DNA of 34,469 bases from contig CAXKVV010001495.1 of the NCBI GenBank assembly GCA_964058805.1, forward strand, positions 1 through 34,469, written 5' to 3'. Shown one piece after another: positions 1-10,017 of this stretch. Source of the DNA: Schoenoplectus triqueter. Its lineage: Eukaryota; Streptophyta; Magnoliopsida; Poales; Cyperaceae. The notes beneath the pieces were generated by a model. It did no database searches and had not been told where the DNA came from. It saw only the letters and a program-made list of their open reading frames with translations. How positions within the stretch are numbered: the stretch's first letter is position 1; the number at the start of each line of letters is the position of its first letter. A program made the position numbers and the translations under genes.

Positions 1-839
1 GGGTCGGACCGTCCGGTTCATTTCAATACTCTATACAACCGACGCTGTACTCAACACAGTTGATTGTTTATTTCCAAACAGTGTGGTCAAAAGGGCATTT
101 GTCGAATAAATTTATAATAATATTAAAGTTTTGAGGGGTTAAGATGAGATTTTAGAGCGTGAGTGCTTTTTCTCGCTGCCAAAAAAGTACACAGTAAGAA
201 AATGTTATTTTTTACCGTTTAATCATGTACCAAGCGGACAGGCTGGTACTATGATTTCAGCAACTTCAAGAGAAGCGAGATGCGCTCACCGCCTGGTGAA
301 CCCAACCCAAACTCACGCGCTTTGATTCATTTTCTAGCAGTTCTACTCTCCGTTTGATTCCAAGGATTTCTCCATTTCCGCCCCCATGCATGGACCACTA
401 TAGTGCACATATTGGCAATACCTTTTTAGAAAAAAAAGGAAGTTGAGGAAAATAATATATATTCATAATAAGTTGGTGTATTATGATAATTTTATGATAG
501 AAAAATAAGCAATTAAATTAATTTTTGAGAACTGTCAAAGAACTTATTCCGGTGTTATTCTCAAATAAAAGTCAAATAAATCAGTGATATATTCTGAAAA
601 TATCAATTATTAACTTAAGTAATTCTTTTAGGAATAAATATTTTGCTGGTTTTATTTAATCTCTAACATATAATCATAATTTAGGTATTAGAAAAGAAGA
701 TATTCAGACATTATTTGTTAATTTGTTTAAAACAATTCCTATCATTTCTCTCAAAAAGAAATTCCTATCAAACTCAAAAGTCAAAACCATGAAGTCCCTA
801 CAGATGTAAAAGAGGATCATTCCATTGCATTCTAAAATG
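1..839. other. AT-rich stretch, no gene seen
   Basis: Both strands show frequent stops and no conserved coding motif. The first 450 bases are somewhat less AT-rich than what follows, so they could be the flank of a gene lying to the left of the window. That is only an inference. No transposon ends or target duplications were recognised. Confidence 0.4.
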
Positions 840-1140
840 GAGAGGAGAAGGAACCCGAGTGGGTGCGTAATGCGCTAGGCCACAACGCGTGTTGTCGAAC
901 CCACTGGCGCAGTGTCAGAAGAGGCGCGCCGGAGTTAGCAAGAGCATTTACTCCTCCATTTATGGGACCCGACCTACGCCCCCCTCTCCCCTCGCATGTG
1001 AATTTCCATTATTGACCTCCCATCCTGCGCAATGTTTCTCGTGCTGCAGTGGTCCTCCTACGCCGCACCAAGTTGTACCCCCAACAATGCGGCGTTCGTA
1101 TCCATCCACTATTATTCCCAATTCATGCTCGTAGGCTAGC
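840..1140. other. GC-richer island with CpG-rich patches, function unknown
   Basis: This stretch stands out against AT-rich flanks and has several CpG-containing words such as GGCGCGCC near 924. An 81-codon open frame (889-1134, plus strand, non-ATG start) runs through it. It is rich in Pro, Ser and Cys and resembles nothing I know, so I do not call it a gene. It could be a decayed exon, a promoter island or part of an old element. Confidence 0.3.
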
Positions 1141-1880
1141 TCTTAGCATATGATTATAGAACCCTGCTTGTTTTATTTGGATTGTCGATGTAAAACGACC
1201 ACATAATAAATTCGCTGGTATTTATTGGACTAATTCCGCAGTGGATTCAAATTTGTATTATAGAGATCAAGTTGAAAATAATAATTATGATCTGTGAACG
1301 ATTTTGGGTTAATGTAGTAATGAGAAAAAAAAATATTTTTTGTTCTATACCCGGCAGTTTTGGAAAGAAAGATCTTGTTGTGATCTCAATTGAAATAAAG
1401 TGAAAATATAAGTTCAAGTTCACGTTATATTGTGATTTTGTCGTTTTTCTAGCTCGCATTGGAAATATATTAATAATGCAATATGCGTTACATGTGTTCA
1501 GGGCGGAGCTATTTTTGTAGGAATGAATGTATATTGCTATAAATTTGTTTTGCAATTTCATATAAATTATTATAAAATATGTGTAATGATAACAATCAAC
1601 TTTTCCCTCCCTCCATCACTTTCCGTGTTACAAGGGCGTTACATATTCATATTCATAAATAAATCTGAAATATCTATTTTTTGGTAACGTTGTCGAAATT
1701 ATGATATTTATCATGTTTAGATCATGTTAGAATATGATAAATTTAATTTTTTTTAACAGCCAATATGCCTTGGATCATGTGTGATTTCTTGTCTCTACTT
1801 ATTCTTAGTGTGTTAATGTCAAGTATGACTTTATTATAAAAGATAGACCCTCAAATTTCATTTTACCACAGTATTAAGAT
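1141..1880. other. AT-rich intergenic DNA, nothing recognised
   Basis: Only a short minus-strand frame (1247-1561) is open. It is Ile/Asn/Phe-rich, as expected from AT-rich non-coding DNA. No repeat structure was recognised until the SINE target duplication at 1881. Confidence 0.4.
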
Positions 1881-2034
1881 CTAATTTTGACTATTGCAAA
1901 TGGCCTAATAACTTAAGAATAGCTAATTAGAATGGTTTTAAAGAGATTATAAATTCAAATTTTCATAAACACAAAATGAAATTCATGAACTAGATTCCGA
2001 TCTTTCTCTAAAAAAAAACTAATTTTGACTATTG
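1881..2034 (+). mobile_element. tRNA-derived SINE with 16-bp target site duplication
   Basis: A 122-bp body (1897-2018) lies between two identical 16-bp direct repeats, CTAATTTTGACTATTG, at 1881-1896 and 2019-2034. The body starts with a weak A-box-like stretch (around 1908-1920), has a B-box-like word ATTCAAAT near 1952 and ends in an A-run after TCTTTCTCT. A homologous copy at 23194-23320 keeps the A box and B box better, with TAGCTCAAGCGG and ATTCAAGTC. Long perfect duplications plus an A-rich tail are what reverse-transcribed insertion by LINE machinery leaves. The identical duplication suggests this copy is fairly young, although its promoter boxes are degraded. Confidence 0.75.
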
Positions 2035-3519
2035 GGTCGTTGATTTGGGCTTGTTTAGTATGATCGATAAAATGCAAGGTTAATAATAGAATCAGTACCA
2101 GAGCTAATATTTCTTGACTTTTAGATCAAACTAATACCAATTATGATGAATTTCGTCGTTCAAAAACACGGCTAATTCTTGAAAATATTAAAAAGTAATG
2201 TATATAAGTTAACAATATATGATATTAAAAAATCGAACATATTAGTTGTGGTGATATTTATATATGTCCTTACTCGTTTGCCTGTGTCACCAAATTTACA
2301 CGTGCCTCTTATCCGTCGTTTTATATCAGGCATACACAGAAATATTTGATGATATTTATATCCATAACAAGGAGTCTCGTCTTGCTTGATTTGTTAGCAG
2401 TATGTGCTTATGTTCTTTCAAATCAAGAATATACATGACGGATATGTCCTCTGTATCTGTATGTATTGCCTCAATTCAATCAAATGACTCATTGGAACCG
2501 TATGCACTAACATTACTGTCAGAGAACTATAATAGCCCTGCTATAAAATTATAAATACTGCATGTACATGCGACCAATGAAATTTGAGGGTCTATATATT
2601 GCCAGCGTTTCTTTTGACATGCATCATGCATGGTATCATGCCCTGCATGATTATCCGGTCATCACCGACATTTGTTCGTCAGGACATCTTCTCTGTAATT
2701 TAAAACATAACTATGAATTTAAATATATAATAACAATTATAAATGAAATTATTGCAGAGAAGAACTTTTATGTTTGTAATTTTGTATATGTTAGAAGTTT
2801 GACAACATCATTATATCCATTTTAGTAATTCCAATATCGTCAGTTATAAATATATAAAAAGATGTAAGCAAACTAATTAACAATATTAGTCGTGAGTCAG
2901 GATTGCTTGAAAATGATTTATTTTCTAAAATAAAATTTACACAATATCATTGGATAGGTCAAATCAAAAAAATGTGTGATAAGAAAATGATCCTTGGGAT
3001 GGGTGGACATGCTGTGTTGATAATTTATAATGATAACACACAAAAATTTAAACATTTTAAAATTTTAATTTTACTTTATATGTATTATTATCATCTATTT
3101 TAAATAATTAGAGAAATTATATATGAACCATCGAATCTAAGTAAATGAAACATTTAGATAAAATAAACGGTGAAGAATGTTGATGATATAGCATAGCTAA
3201 AGGTTAGAAATTTAACTCACTTTATATGTTTATGAAATTTCGCTTCCAGAAATGTCAAAAATAATTATCGATAGTCAACCTTCGAAAATTAAAATTAGAG
3301 TTAATGTAGGAACCGACATGGTTTAAAATTAAACAACGAACGATTTTTAAACGACGGTCAACATCAGTTAATAACATAATATCACCTTTTGCAATTACAG
3401 GAGTAGAGATTTTATGATTACTAAAACTGAATTTGTTTTTAATTCGCAAATTCAGTGCTAACTATGCTTCTACGAAAATCATCAAAAAATTTCATAATTT
3501 TTTAACACGTACACTTTTG
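2035..3519. other. AT-rich intergenic DNA with clustered CATGCA motifs
   Basis: No gene was recognised. The open frames at 2562-2825 and 2903-3103 (plus) and 3255-3449 (minus) have compositions typical of chance AT-rich translation. Around 2557-2650 the RY-type word CATGCA is repeated (2618-2632), with further CATG words nearby. RY elements bind B3-domain seed regulators in plants, but clustering of such a short word may be chance. Confidence 0.35.
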
Positions 3520-4520
3520 AATATATTTCATTTTTAGAATGAACATCAATGATATATGCATGAACATCTTGAGTGGACTAAAATTCATTCTTAATAATAA
3601 TAAGCATCTTATATCCTGCATGTCCAGCATTCATTCAAAAAATGTGAAATACTAACATGGGAGTTTATATTCGAAATGAACAATATACATATCTAATCAA
3701 TAAGATATTCATATTTGATAAGATGTGTGTTCATACGTGGTCTCGGTAGTAGCGTGAACTGAAACACATATCGAAACAATAAGCCAAAACACTCACGGCG
3801 ATCATACTTGTATATATGAATATTCATATTTACTTATAGAGATACTTATATATTCATATATGATCGTGAAATATAAAATCTTATCAAAAATAAAAATATT
3901 ATTAAAAATAAAAAGTAAAAAAAAAACAGTTTAGATTTCAGAAATAGAGTCTTCGGGGACAAGGCACTTATATAGTTCATAAATACATATGAGTATCCAT
4001 ACTTTGTTATCCATATCTTGTCCTAGAATATAGAAACTTGATAAAGGTAAAAATAGAGGAAATATTTTCACCCCAACAAAAATCTCCCAATTATGTCTCT
4101 CAATTGTTTTCTCTCGCATCTTTTTATTTTTAGCAACATTGCTTTTATAAATTTGTCACCTAACCATTTTCTCTTATAACTTTTCATTTCAGCAATATAT
4201 TTTTATCCTTTATATGTTTTATATTCTACGATCAGATGTGAACACTTCAGTAGCTAAGTAAATATATCTCATTGATTAGATATGAACATTGTCAATTTCA
4301 ACTACAAACAACCACATCAGTATTTTCATATTTTTTGGATGATGGACTAGATGCGTAGGGTGTATAACGCTCATCATTATTAAAAATAAATTTTAGTATG
4401 CTCAAAATGTTCATATTTGCTATTATAGATGTCCATATCTGTTATCATGGGTGTTCATATCTGTTATCCTGGAAATTCATATTGAAAATGAGAACATATT
4501 TATAACTACTATGTGCATTA
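3520..4520. mobile_element. Large fold-back element (inverted arms of about 220-280 bp)
   Basis: The left arm (about 3524-3740) and the right arm (about 4225-4500) are inverted copies. Both contain the core 'TTAATAATnATnAGC...CCTnCATnnCCAG' (left near 3590-3640, right in reverse near 4340-4385). Both also have multiple GAACAT / GTTCATAT words spaced about 22-24 bp apart, best seen at 4400-4485. The stretch 4060-4140, reversed, matches 14280-14330, so a second copy of the same family lies at about 13.97-14.42 kb. Terminal repeats and target duplication could not be fixed, so the superfamily is unassigned. The minus-strand frame 3931-4119 lies inside the loop and is not considered a gene. Confidence 0.55.
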
Positions 4521-5320
4521 AAATTTTGAGAATTTTAGCACATGATTAATTTTAAAATATAGCCAGATTAATTTACAACTTAAAAGTGTTCATATGTACA
4601 TCAAGATGTGTTAAAAAGTTAGGGATTTTTCGCGGAAAATTTATAGGGGATAGTTAGAACGCCCCATTAAAATGTTACTCAAAATTAAAAGTTAGAAAGA
4701 AAATTGGAGTATAAATTTAAGGATAAAATCTTAGATATTAAAATATTTTTTCTTTAAATGGGTTGTCTTTTGGATAATGAATTTATTGGAAATACTAATT
4801 CAAAATTTAATTTGTCGGCGGTACCAACTGGTCCAATCAGCATCCAAACATATTCCGAAGTCCGAAGATATATTGCCTGGTTAATTGATGACATTTCCAA
4901 ACTAGACACTGTAATGTTTTCTAACTGCCAAACGAAATTAAGTTCCCCATTTTCTGATGAGTGAGTTCTTGCTTTGTACACTGGTGTATTTATTACAGCA
5001 TTTATTTTTGCCGTTTATTTAACATCATCCCCTCGAAAAAATAGTATTTTTTGATAGAAAAAAATGGAAAACATATCAGCTTATCCCTATGAAAAATTAA
5101 GGTTTTTAAAAGTTTTTCCTTCATCCTAAATACAAGGTAATGTAACTGCATGTTGTAACGATGCTTGAAATTAACGTACCAATTAACACAATTACAATAA
5201 ACTAGGGTAACAATAAGCAAATATCTTGGTACCCAAATTTCTCTGAAAAATCCATACGCGTACACCTTCACAAAACAAAATCAAAAAATGTAAAAAAATC
5301 CTAAATAAAATTAATAATAC
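4521..5320. other. Low-repeat intergenic DNA with an overlapping pair of short open frames
   Basis: At 4754-4981 both strands are open: 68 codons on plus (4758-4964) and 75 codons on minus. Base composition there is more balanced than in the flanks. Neither translation matches a family I know. One might be a remnant exon or element piece, but there is no splice or start context to support a call. 5002-5320 shows only AT-rich chance frames. Confidence 0.3.
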
Positions 5321-5329
5321 GGTGATTGA

Positions 5330-5790
5330 TAAAATAAAAGGAGGGAAAAGTGCAAAAGAGGAGGGTGGATGGAGACTGGAGCTGGGGAATGGATATAAAA
5401 AACAATAAACAGCTCCATCTCCCAAAAATCACAATCCATGTCGACTAGTCACACCAAATAACCAAAATAGATGGATCATGGACGTACAGTTAGTGGATCC
5501 AGTTTCAGAACCCTTCTCTCTGTCTCCTTGTTTCGTCCATCCAGGATCCAACGGTCACAAATCAACCCAACTCTTCCTTTTGACAATTGAGCAGTTAAGC
5601 TGTTCCTGTCAAAGCCTCCTCTCTCCTTCTCTGAGAGGGTCAATACCCTTGCAGTTTTTTATTCTTTTCTGGGGACTTTATTCTATGGTCTTTTCTCTTT
5701 TGTGTTTGTGTTTTTTTTTTAAATTTTATTATATGACCCTTTTCTTTCTCAGGGTGCTTCCAAAAGAAGTTCATATATAAGATTGCTTTT
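5330..5790 (+). promoter_or_regulatory. Possible promoter and leader of an unrecognised transcript
   Basis: A purine-rich stretch (5338-5390) is followed by a TATA-like word (GGATATAAAA, 5391-5400). After it comes a moderately GC leader with pyrimidine-rich tracts (5515-5640) and a T-rich tract ending in a CAG-type acceptor-like site near 5750. An open frame of 100 codons (5478-5780) crosses it, but its second half translates the T-rich tract and looks intronic. This layout resembles the start of a plant gene or non-coding transcript, yet no downstream coding exon was recognised. I infer this from composition only. Confidence 0.25.
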
Positions 5791-7340
5791 AATTATTATT
5801 ATTAATTAGAACGGTTTCAGACTAAATTGTACTTAGTGATGTTATAAATTCCTCTTCATTAAAAATTATTTTTGTCACGTTTTCTTTTTTATGGATAAGA
5901 TCTAGCTGTTAATAGAATTATTTTGTTGTGATTTTCTGGACTCAGTTGGATAGAGATCATGATGCAAATTCATTGTATGAAGCAGATTGAGTAACTTGGA
6001 AGTTAAATTCACCAACTTTACTGTTGACCTTAAACTAACTTTGCTCGTCGTATATTCATCATATATTGATATCATTTAACTTTAAAATACTTCGTCAACA
6101 CGGTAAAATAAAAGCTGAGCTAGAAAATATCAGTTATTGTTTTTGGATAAAACGGTTGTTTATTTCTAAACATATTGTAAAATTTCATCAGAACATTTAC
6201 TCATTTAGTCATCGTGCTTGTCAGCGGGGCATTTTCCCCATGAAAATATATTATCTTTATTTCTTAATTAATCAATTATTTACTATCTAAATAACTAATA
6301 CTAAATAGTCATTATTAATGGAGAATTAGATTTTTTTTATAAGAAAGATGATATTGGGGAATTAGATTAATCCGGGATATTGTTTTAGTAAAAATAAAAT
6401 TAGCGCTTACTAAGTTTTTTTCCCTTACAAATCGTTAGTTAAAATGATTGCACGTGTGGGATAAGTATTGTTTTCATTCTTCTCATTTTACTAAAATATT
6501 CTTTATTTTTATCCAATAACAATGCATGTCGTACAATAACTGAAAATTATGATAATATTAACGAAATCAATTATATTTAAGTACAATATGTTGGTATCTC
6601 CTTCAGCCCACAACCTTCAACATTATTAGCAATTTCTTCACAGTATATAGTAAACCAATAATAGTGGTTAATTAGCTATTTCCTTAATTATTTATGCAGA
6701 AATTTAATTATGAAAAATATTAACATTATTGTTCTAAAAAACATTGTATTGTTAAATATTAACTCTATGCAACATTGCTCGTGCAAAATAATTTATTTTA
6801 CTTATACAGAATAAGATCCGTCTTTTCAATTAAAAGTGATTAATCCGATTACAACCATATCAAATAAATCCTACATAGTACAAACTACGGAGTACAGATA
6901 GATAACAGCAAAATCATTTACTCTGAAGTGACAAAACATACCCACAAAGGATCCCACAAGTGATGGAAGCGGGGCAGGATGATGGTCTCCCATGAGATGC
7001 TATATCCATCATTAAGTTTTTTTTTTTTTTGAAAAGATATCTATCATTAAGTCACGAGCAGAGACAGTACATCAGGACATAATATATTTAATGGTTCATC
7101 TCTCCATTTATTAATATATAACTGGCAAAAAACAGTGTTTTAGTAGCTTAATAGTTCCATCAGTGCACGGAGGCCGACTAGTTTATACCTTAAATCTGTC
7201 CTTGTTTGGATTTATTTTCCCTCTCATATTCTTCACGGGCAAAACATTTCTACCATCACTGAATCACTGAAAACTTAAAATTTTTCTATATTTATCTATG
7301 TATATCGATCCTTTGTTCAATTGGACCACTTTACTGGATT
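5791..7340. other. AT-rich intergenic DNA, nothing recognised
   Basis: No coding frame, transposon ends or RNA gene was recognised. The 74-codon frame at 6066-6290 has chance composition. A T-run at 7018-7030 and a few short direct repeats are the only structure. Confidence 0.4.
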
Positions 7341-7886
7341 AGTTAGATATACGGCTACTGTACTCTTGTGACATTCAGTTTGACAAAACTATGAATCTGT
7401 ATCAGTATGAATCTACAATCTACAAAGTCTACATTTGTCAGAGCAATGAATGTACATGTTGTGTCCAGAATGGAGAAGAAGTGAACAGTATTTAACTGGA
7501 TGGGACACGTGCGCGCCTGGATCTGAGACTGGAGCACTATTGTCAGTGGCATTTAACGCTGGAGCCTGGGGATTGAAAGAAAAATGAAATTAGGTTTAGG
7601 GTTTGTTCAGGAGGTCTACTTAGTAGTGATGGCCAAATAGTACTTGACAAGTTTTTAGTGTTAGCAGTAGATTGCATTTGCATGTGGAAGTCGGTTGGTG
7701 AATTGATTGAGATTTGAGGGAATGCACCGGCTTAATTGTATAGTCCGTGATTTACTGATAAGGGATGGCAAGCATGTTCCTAGGTTCCCTGTTAGTCCCC
7801 CTGAATTGACAAAGATTGGATTGTTCTATCCAGCACCAAATTTTAGAATTAGATGTTCATGATCAGCTTGGGTGATTTGATGAAAT
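7341..7886. other. Moderate-GC unique-looking DNA with a G-box word
   Basis: Composition is more balanced than in the flanks. A CACGTG G-box lies at 7506-7511 inside GGGACACGTGCGCGCC. A 65-codon minus frame (7355-7552) is open but not recognisable. The stretch could be a promoter flank. No transcript structure can be read from it. Confidence 0.25.
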
Positions 7887-8065
7887 GTTAATTGGTTTTG
7901 AAGTACAGATGGAGGATGAAAGTACGGAACTTTTTTTTTTGCACCACACGGAAGTTAATTGGTACTTCAAAACCAATTAACATTTGTACTTCAAAACCAA
8001 TTAACATTTGTACTTCAAAACCAATTAACACGAAAGTAGGGAACTTTTTTTTTTGCACCACACGG
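7887..8065. repeat. Complex minisatellite: 3 x 24-bp units between two 34-bp direct repeats
   Basis: Three near-identical 24-bp units occupy 7962-7985, 7986-8009 and 8010-8030 (the last is partial). They are bracketed by two 34-bp direct repeats, 7918-7951 and 8032-8065, which differ at one base and each contain a T10 tract followed by GCACCACACGG. The 24-bp unit is itself an inverted copy of 7887-7906, just outside the left 34-mer. A 60-codon frame through the array has no meaning as a protein. The pattern suggests a template-switching or slippage event that copied both strands. Confidence 0.85.
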
Positions 8066-8419
8066 ATCCCTTGACAATGAGTTTAACAATGAAGACAACG
8101 GACTTTCAAATAAATATAAAAAATCTTTAAAATAAAAAAATTATAAATATATTTTTACTCTTGATTGATAGCATTTCAAATTCCGTGCAATTTCATTATT
8201 ATTTGATAGTCCATCAAAGACAATTAAATTGAAACCATTACAAATTGTGTAAATTTTTTATGGTCTTTGATGGATTATCAAATGATGATGAAATTACATA
8301 AAATCTGATACACAATTAATCTATAAGTAAATGATCATATCTATAAAAAAAATTTAAGATTGATATTTATTTAAAAATTCATTATCAAAATTGTCAAAAT
8401 AACTCATTGTTAAGGATCC
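8064..8419. mobile_element. Fold-back MITE with GGATCC ends (copy A)
   Basis: The ends are inverted repeats: GGATCCCTTGACAATGAGTT at 8064-8083, and its complement with one base missing and one mismatch at 8401-8419. The whole element of about 356 bp is an imperfect inverted repeat. The inner arms (about 8190-8223 and 8262-8297, both around TTTGAT and CATCAAAGAC words) pair especially well. A related copy sits at 11207-11648. It has no coding capacity. The left end overlaps the second 34-bp repeat of the neighbouring minisatellite. Superfamily is unclear because no clean target duplication was found. Confidence 0.7.
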
Positions 8420-8429
8420 CTACATAACT

Positions 8430-8431
<2 letters not shown>

Positions 8432-8467
<36 letters not shown>

Positions 8468-8879
8468 AGAGACTATGGTACTTCGCGAAGCATAAAAACT
8501 CTCGTGCATTGCGTCCGTATCTCAGATTTAAAAGTTCAAACGACCGATCCAAACCGTTGAACATGATCTTCATATTAAACTATCTTTAAAGATCAAAATA
8601 TATATTTTTTTTGAATTTTTTTACTATTTAATAGATGGGTACAAAATCGTTAGTTTTGGATGGTGCAGAAATCATTAGATCAGCAAATTTTGTACCCATT
8701 TAAAATTAGCAAAAATTTAAAAAAAAATATAAAATTTGTTCTTCAAAGATATTTCAATAGAAAGATGATGTTCAACAGTTTGGATCGGCCGTATGGACTT
8801 TCAAATTCAAGATATAGACGCGAAGCACGTGAAATTTTATACTTCGCGAAGCACCATAGCCTCACTCTCTCTCTCTCTC

Positions 8880-8888
<9 letters not shown>
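8432..8888. mobile_element. Fold-back MITE with TTCGCGAA in its ends, flanked by TA/GA microsatellite
   Basis: The core is 8471-8862. The left end reads GACTATGGTACTTCGCGAAG and the right end is its near complement, GAAGCACCATAGCCTC. The arms pair over about 180 bp each (8471-8652 with 8688-8862), with matching inner words such as GATCCAAACCGTTGAACAT (left) and its reversed form near 8770-8790. Outside the core, both sides run into (GA)n then (TA)n in inverted orientation, so the microsatellites are either part of the ends or the insertion target. The open frames at 8660-8986 and 8743-9003 cross the arm and the microsatellite and are not genes. Confidence 0.75.

Positions 8889-8910
<22 letters not shown>
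8861..8910. repeat. Palindromic (CT)n(AT)n(AG)n microsatellite
   Basis: A CT run, an alternating AT run and an AG run form a perfect self-complementary stretch between two MITEs. It can extrude as a hairpin and is expected to vary in length between individuals. Confidence 0.9.
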
Positions 8911-9295
8911 TTGGGCTATGGTGTTATGCATAACACAGATCGCCTTCATGCTATGGATCGGTTCTTTATCATCAAAGTGTAAATGATCGATCCAACCGTA
9001 CAAAATGATTTTCGTATGAATATCTCGACGTTGACCAAATTTTATATTTTTTTAGAATTTTTTGCCATTTTTTAAGATAGATAGAAAATCGCCTATTTTG
9101 AATGGCTCATAATAACTAAATCAAGTGATTCTCTAACTATCTTAAAATAGTAAAAAAATATAAAATTTAGTCTACATTGAGATATTCATATGAAAATTAT
9201 TTTGTATGGTTATGATCAACCATTTAAACTTTGAAAATGAAGAACCAATCCATAGCACGGGGGCGATCAGTGTTATGCATAGCACCATAGCCCAA
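8911..9295. mobile_element. Complete fold-back MITE, 'GGGCTATGGTG' family (385 bp)
   Basis: The terminal inverted repeats are 26 bp with one mismatch. The left starts TTGGGCTATGGTGTTATGC at 8911 and the right (9270-9295) is its complement. The inner arms also pair, for example AATTTTATATTTTTTTA near 9038 with its reverse near 9150-9165. The centre contains TTTGAATGGCTCATAATAAC. It has no coding capacity. Three further copies were found: 10018-11072 (carrying rpoC1 DNA), 30425-30812, and 34125 to the window end. This is the best reference copy for the family. Confidence 0.8.
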
Positions 9296-9303
9296 TATAT
9301 AGA

Positions 9304-9707
9304 GTTAGACTATTGTGAAATATTTGCATTTTGAGCTCAAGTGCATACGTCTCAAATTTTATCATAACATGTCCGAAATTCAAAATTATCATTCTCATTA
9401 AATTATTCATATCAAAGTATTGAGAGATACAAAAATTTGGGATATTTTGAGTTTTCTAAGTATTTATTTTGGAATTTTGAAAATCAGCACTAAAATAATA
9501 ATAAAATATTAAATTATTGTTGCTGATTTTCAAAAATCCAAAACAAATATGTAGAAAACTTGAAATACTCCAAATTTTTATATCCCTCAATATTTTAATA
9601 TAAAAAATTTAATGAGAATGATAATTTTGAATTCCGGATGTGTTACGATAAATTTTGAGCCGTATGCACTTAGGCTCAAAATGTAAACATTTTCACAATG
9701 GTCTAAC
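9304..9707. mobile_element. Fold-back MITE, 'GTTAGACnATTGTG' family (404 bp)
   Basis: The left end GTTAGACTATTGTGAAA (9304) and the right end TTTTCACAATGGTCTAAC (9690-9707) are inverted. The arms pair over nearly 200 bp each around a small AT-rich loop near 9500-9520. An inner matched word is CATTTTGAGC with its complement GCTCAAAATG at 9673-9682. TATATA runs lie on both sides. There is no coding sequence. It is separated from the previous MITE by only about 8 bp of TA/GA sequence. Confidence 0.75.
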
Positions 9708-9736
<29 letters not shown>

Positions 9737-9739
<3 letters not shown>

Positions 9740-10017
9740 ATTTTAAATAGAAGATCTAAGCTGTTAAACATGATCTCTATATTGAAATCTCCTTGGTGAT
9801 AAAATATTTTTTTGGAGGGTTATAAAATTCATTGATACGACGTCTTCTAAATCGTTCAATATCAACGGTTTTCTATCCCTTTAAATAAATAGCAAAAATA
9901 TTTAAAAAAATAAAAAAATTGATCACCAATGAGCTTTTAATATGAAGATCATATTTAATAGTTTGGATCATCCATTTTAATTTTAAAACATGAGATATGA
10001 ACGTGAAATGTAGGATT
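9737..10017. mobile_element. Truncated fold-back MITE related to the 8432-8888 element
   Basis: The left arm (about 9745-9800) and right arm (about 9925-9985) are inverted copies. The matched words are GTTAAACATGATCTCTATATTGAA and, reversed, a near copy around 9950-9970. The arms resemble those of the element at 8471-8862, but the outer CTATGG...TTCGCGAAG ends are missing on both sides. The left side begins directly after a (TA)n(GA)n run. Confidence 0.6.

Noticed and set aside
4754..4981. Gene on either strand in the double-open stretch
   Set aside because: Both strands are open over the same DNA, neither product is recognisable, and there is no supporting splice or promoter context.
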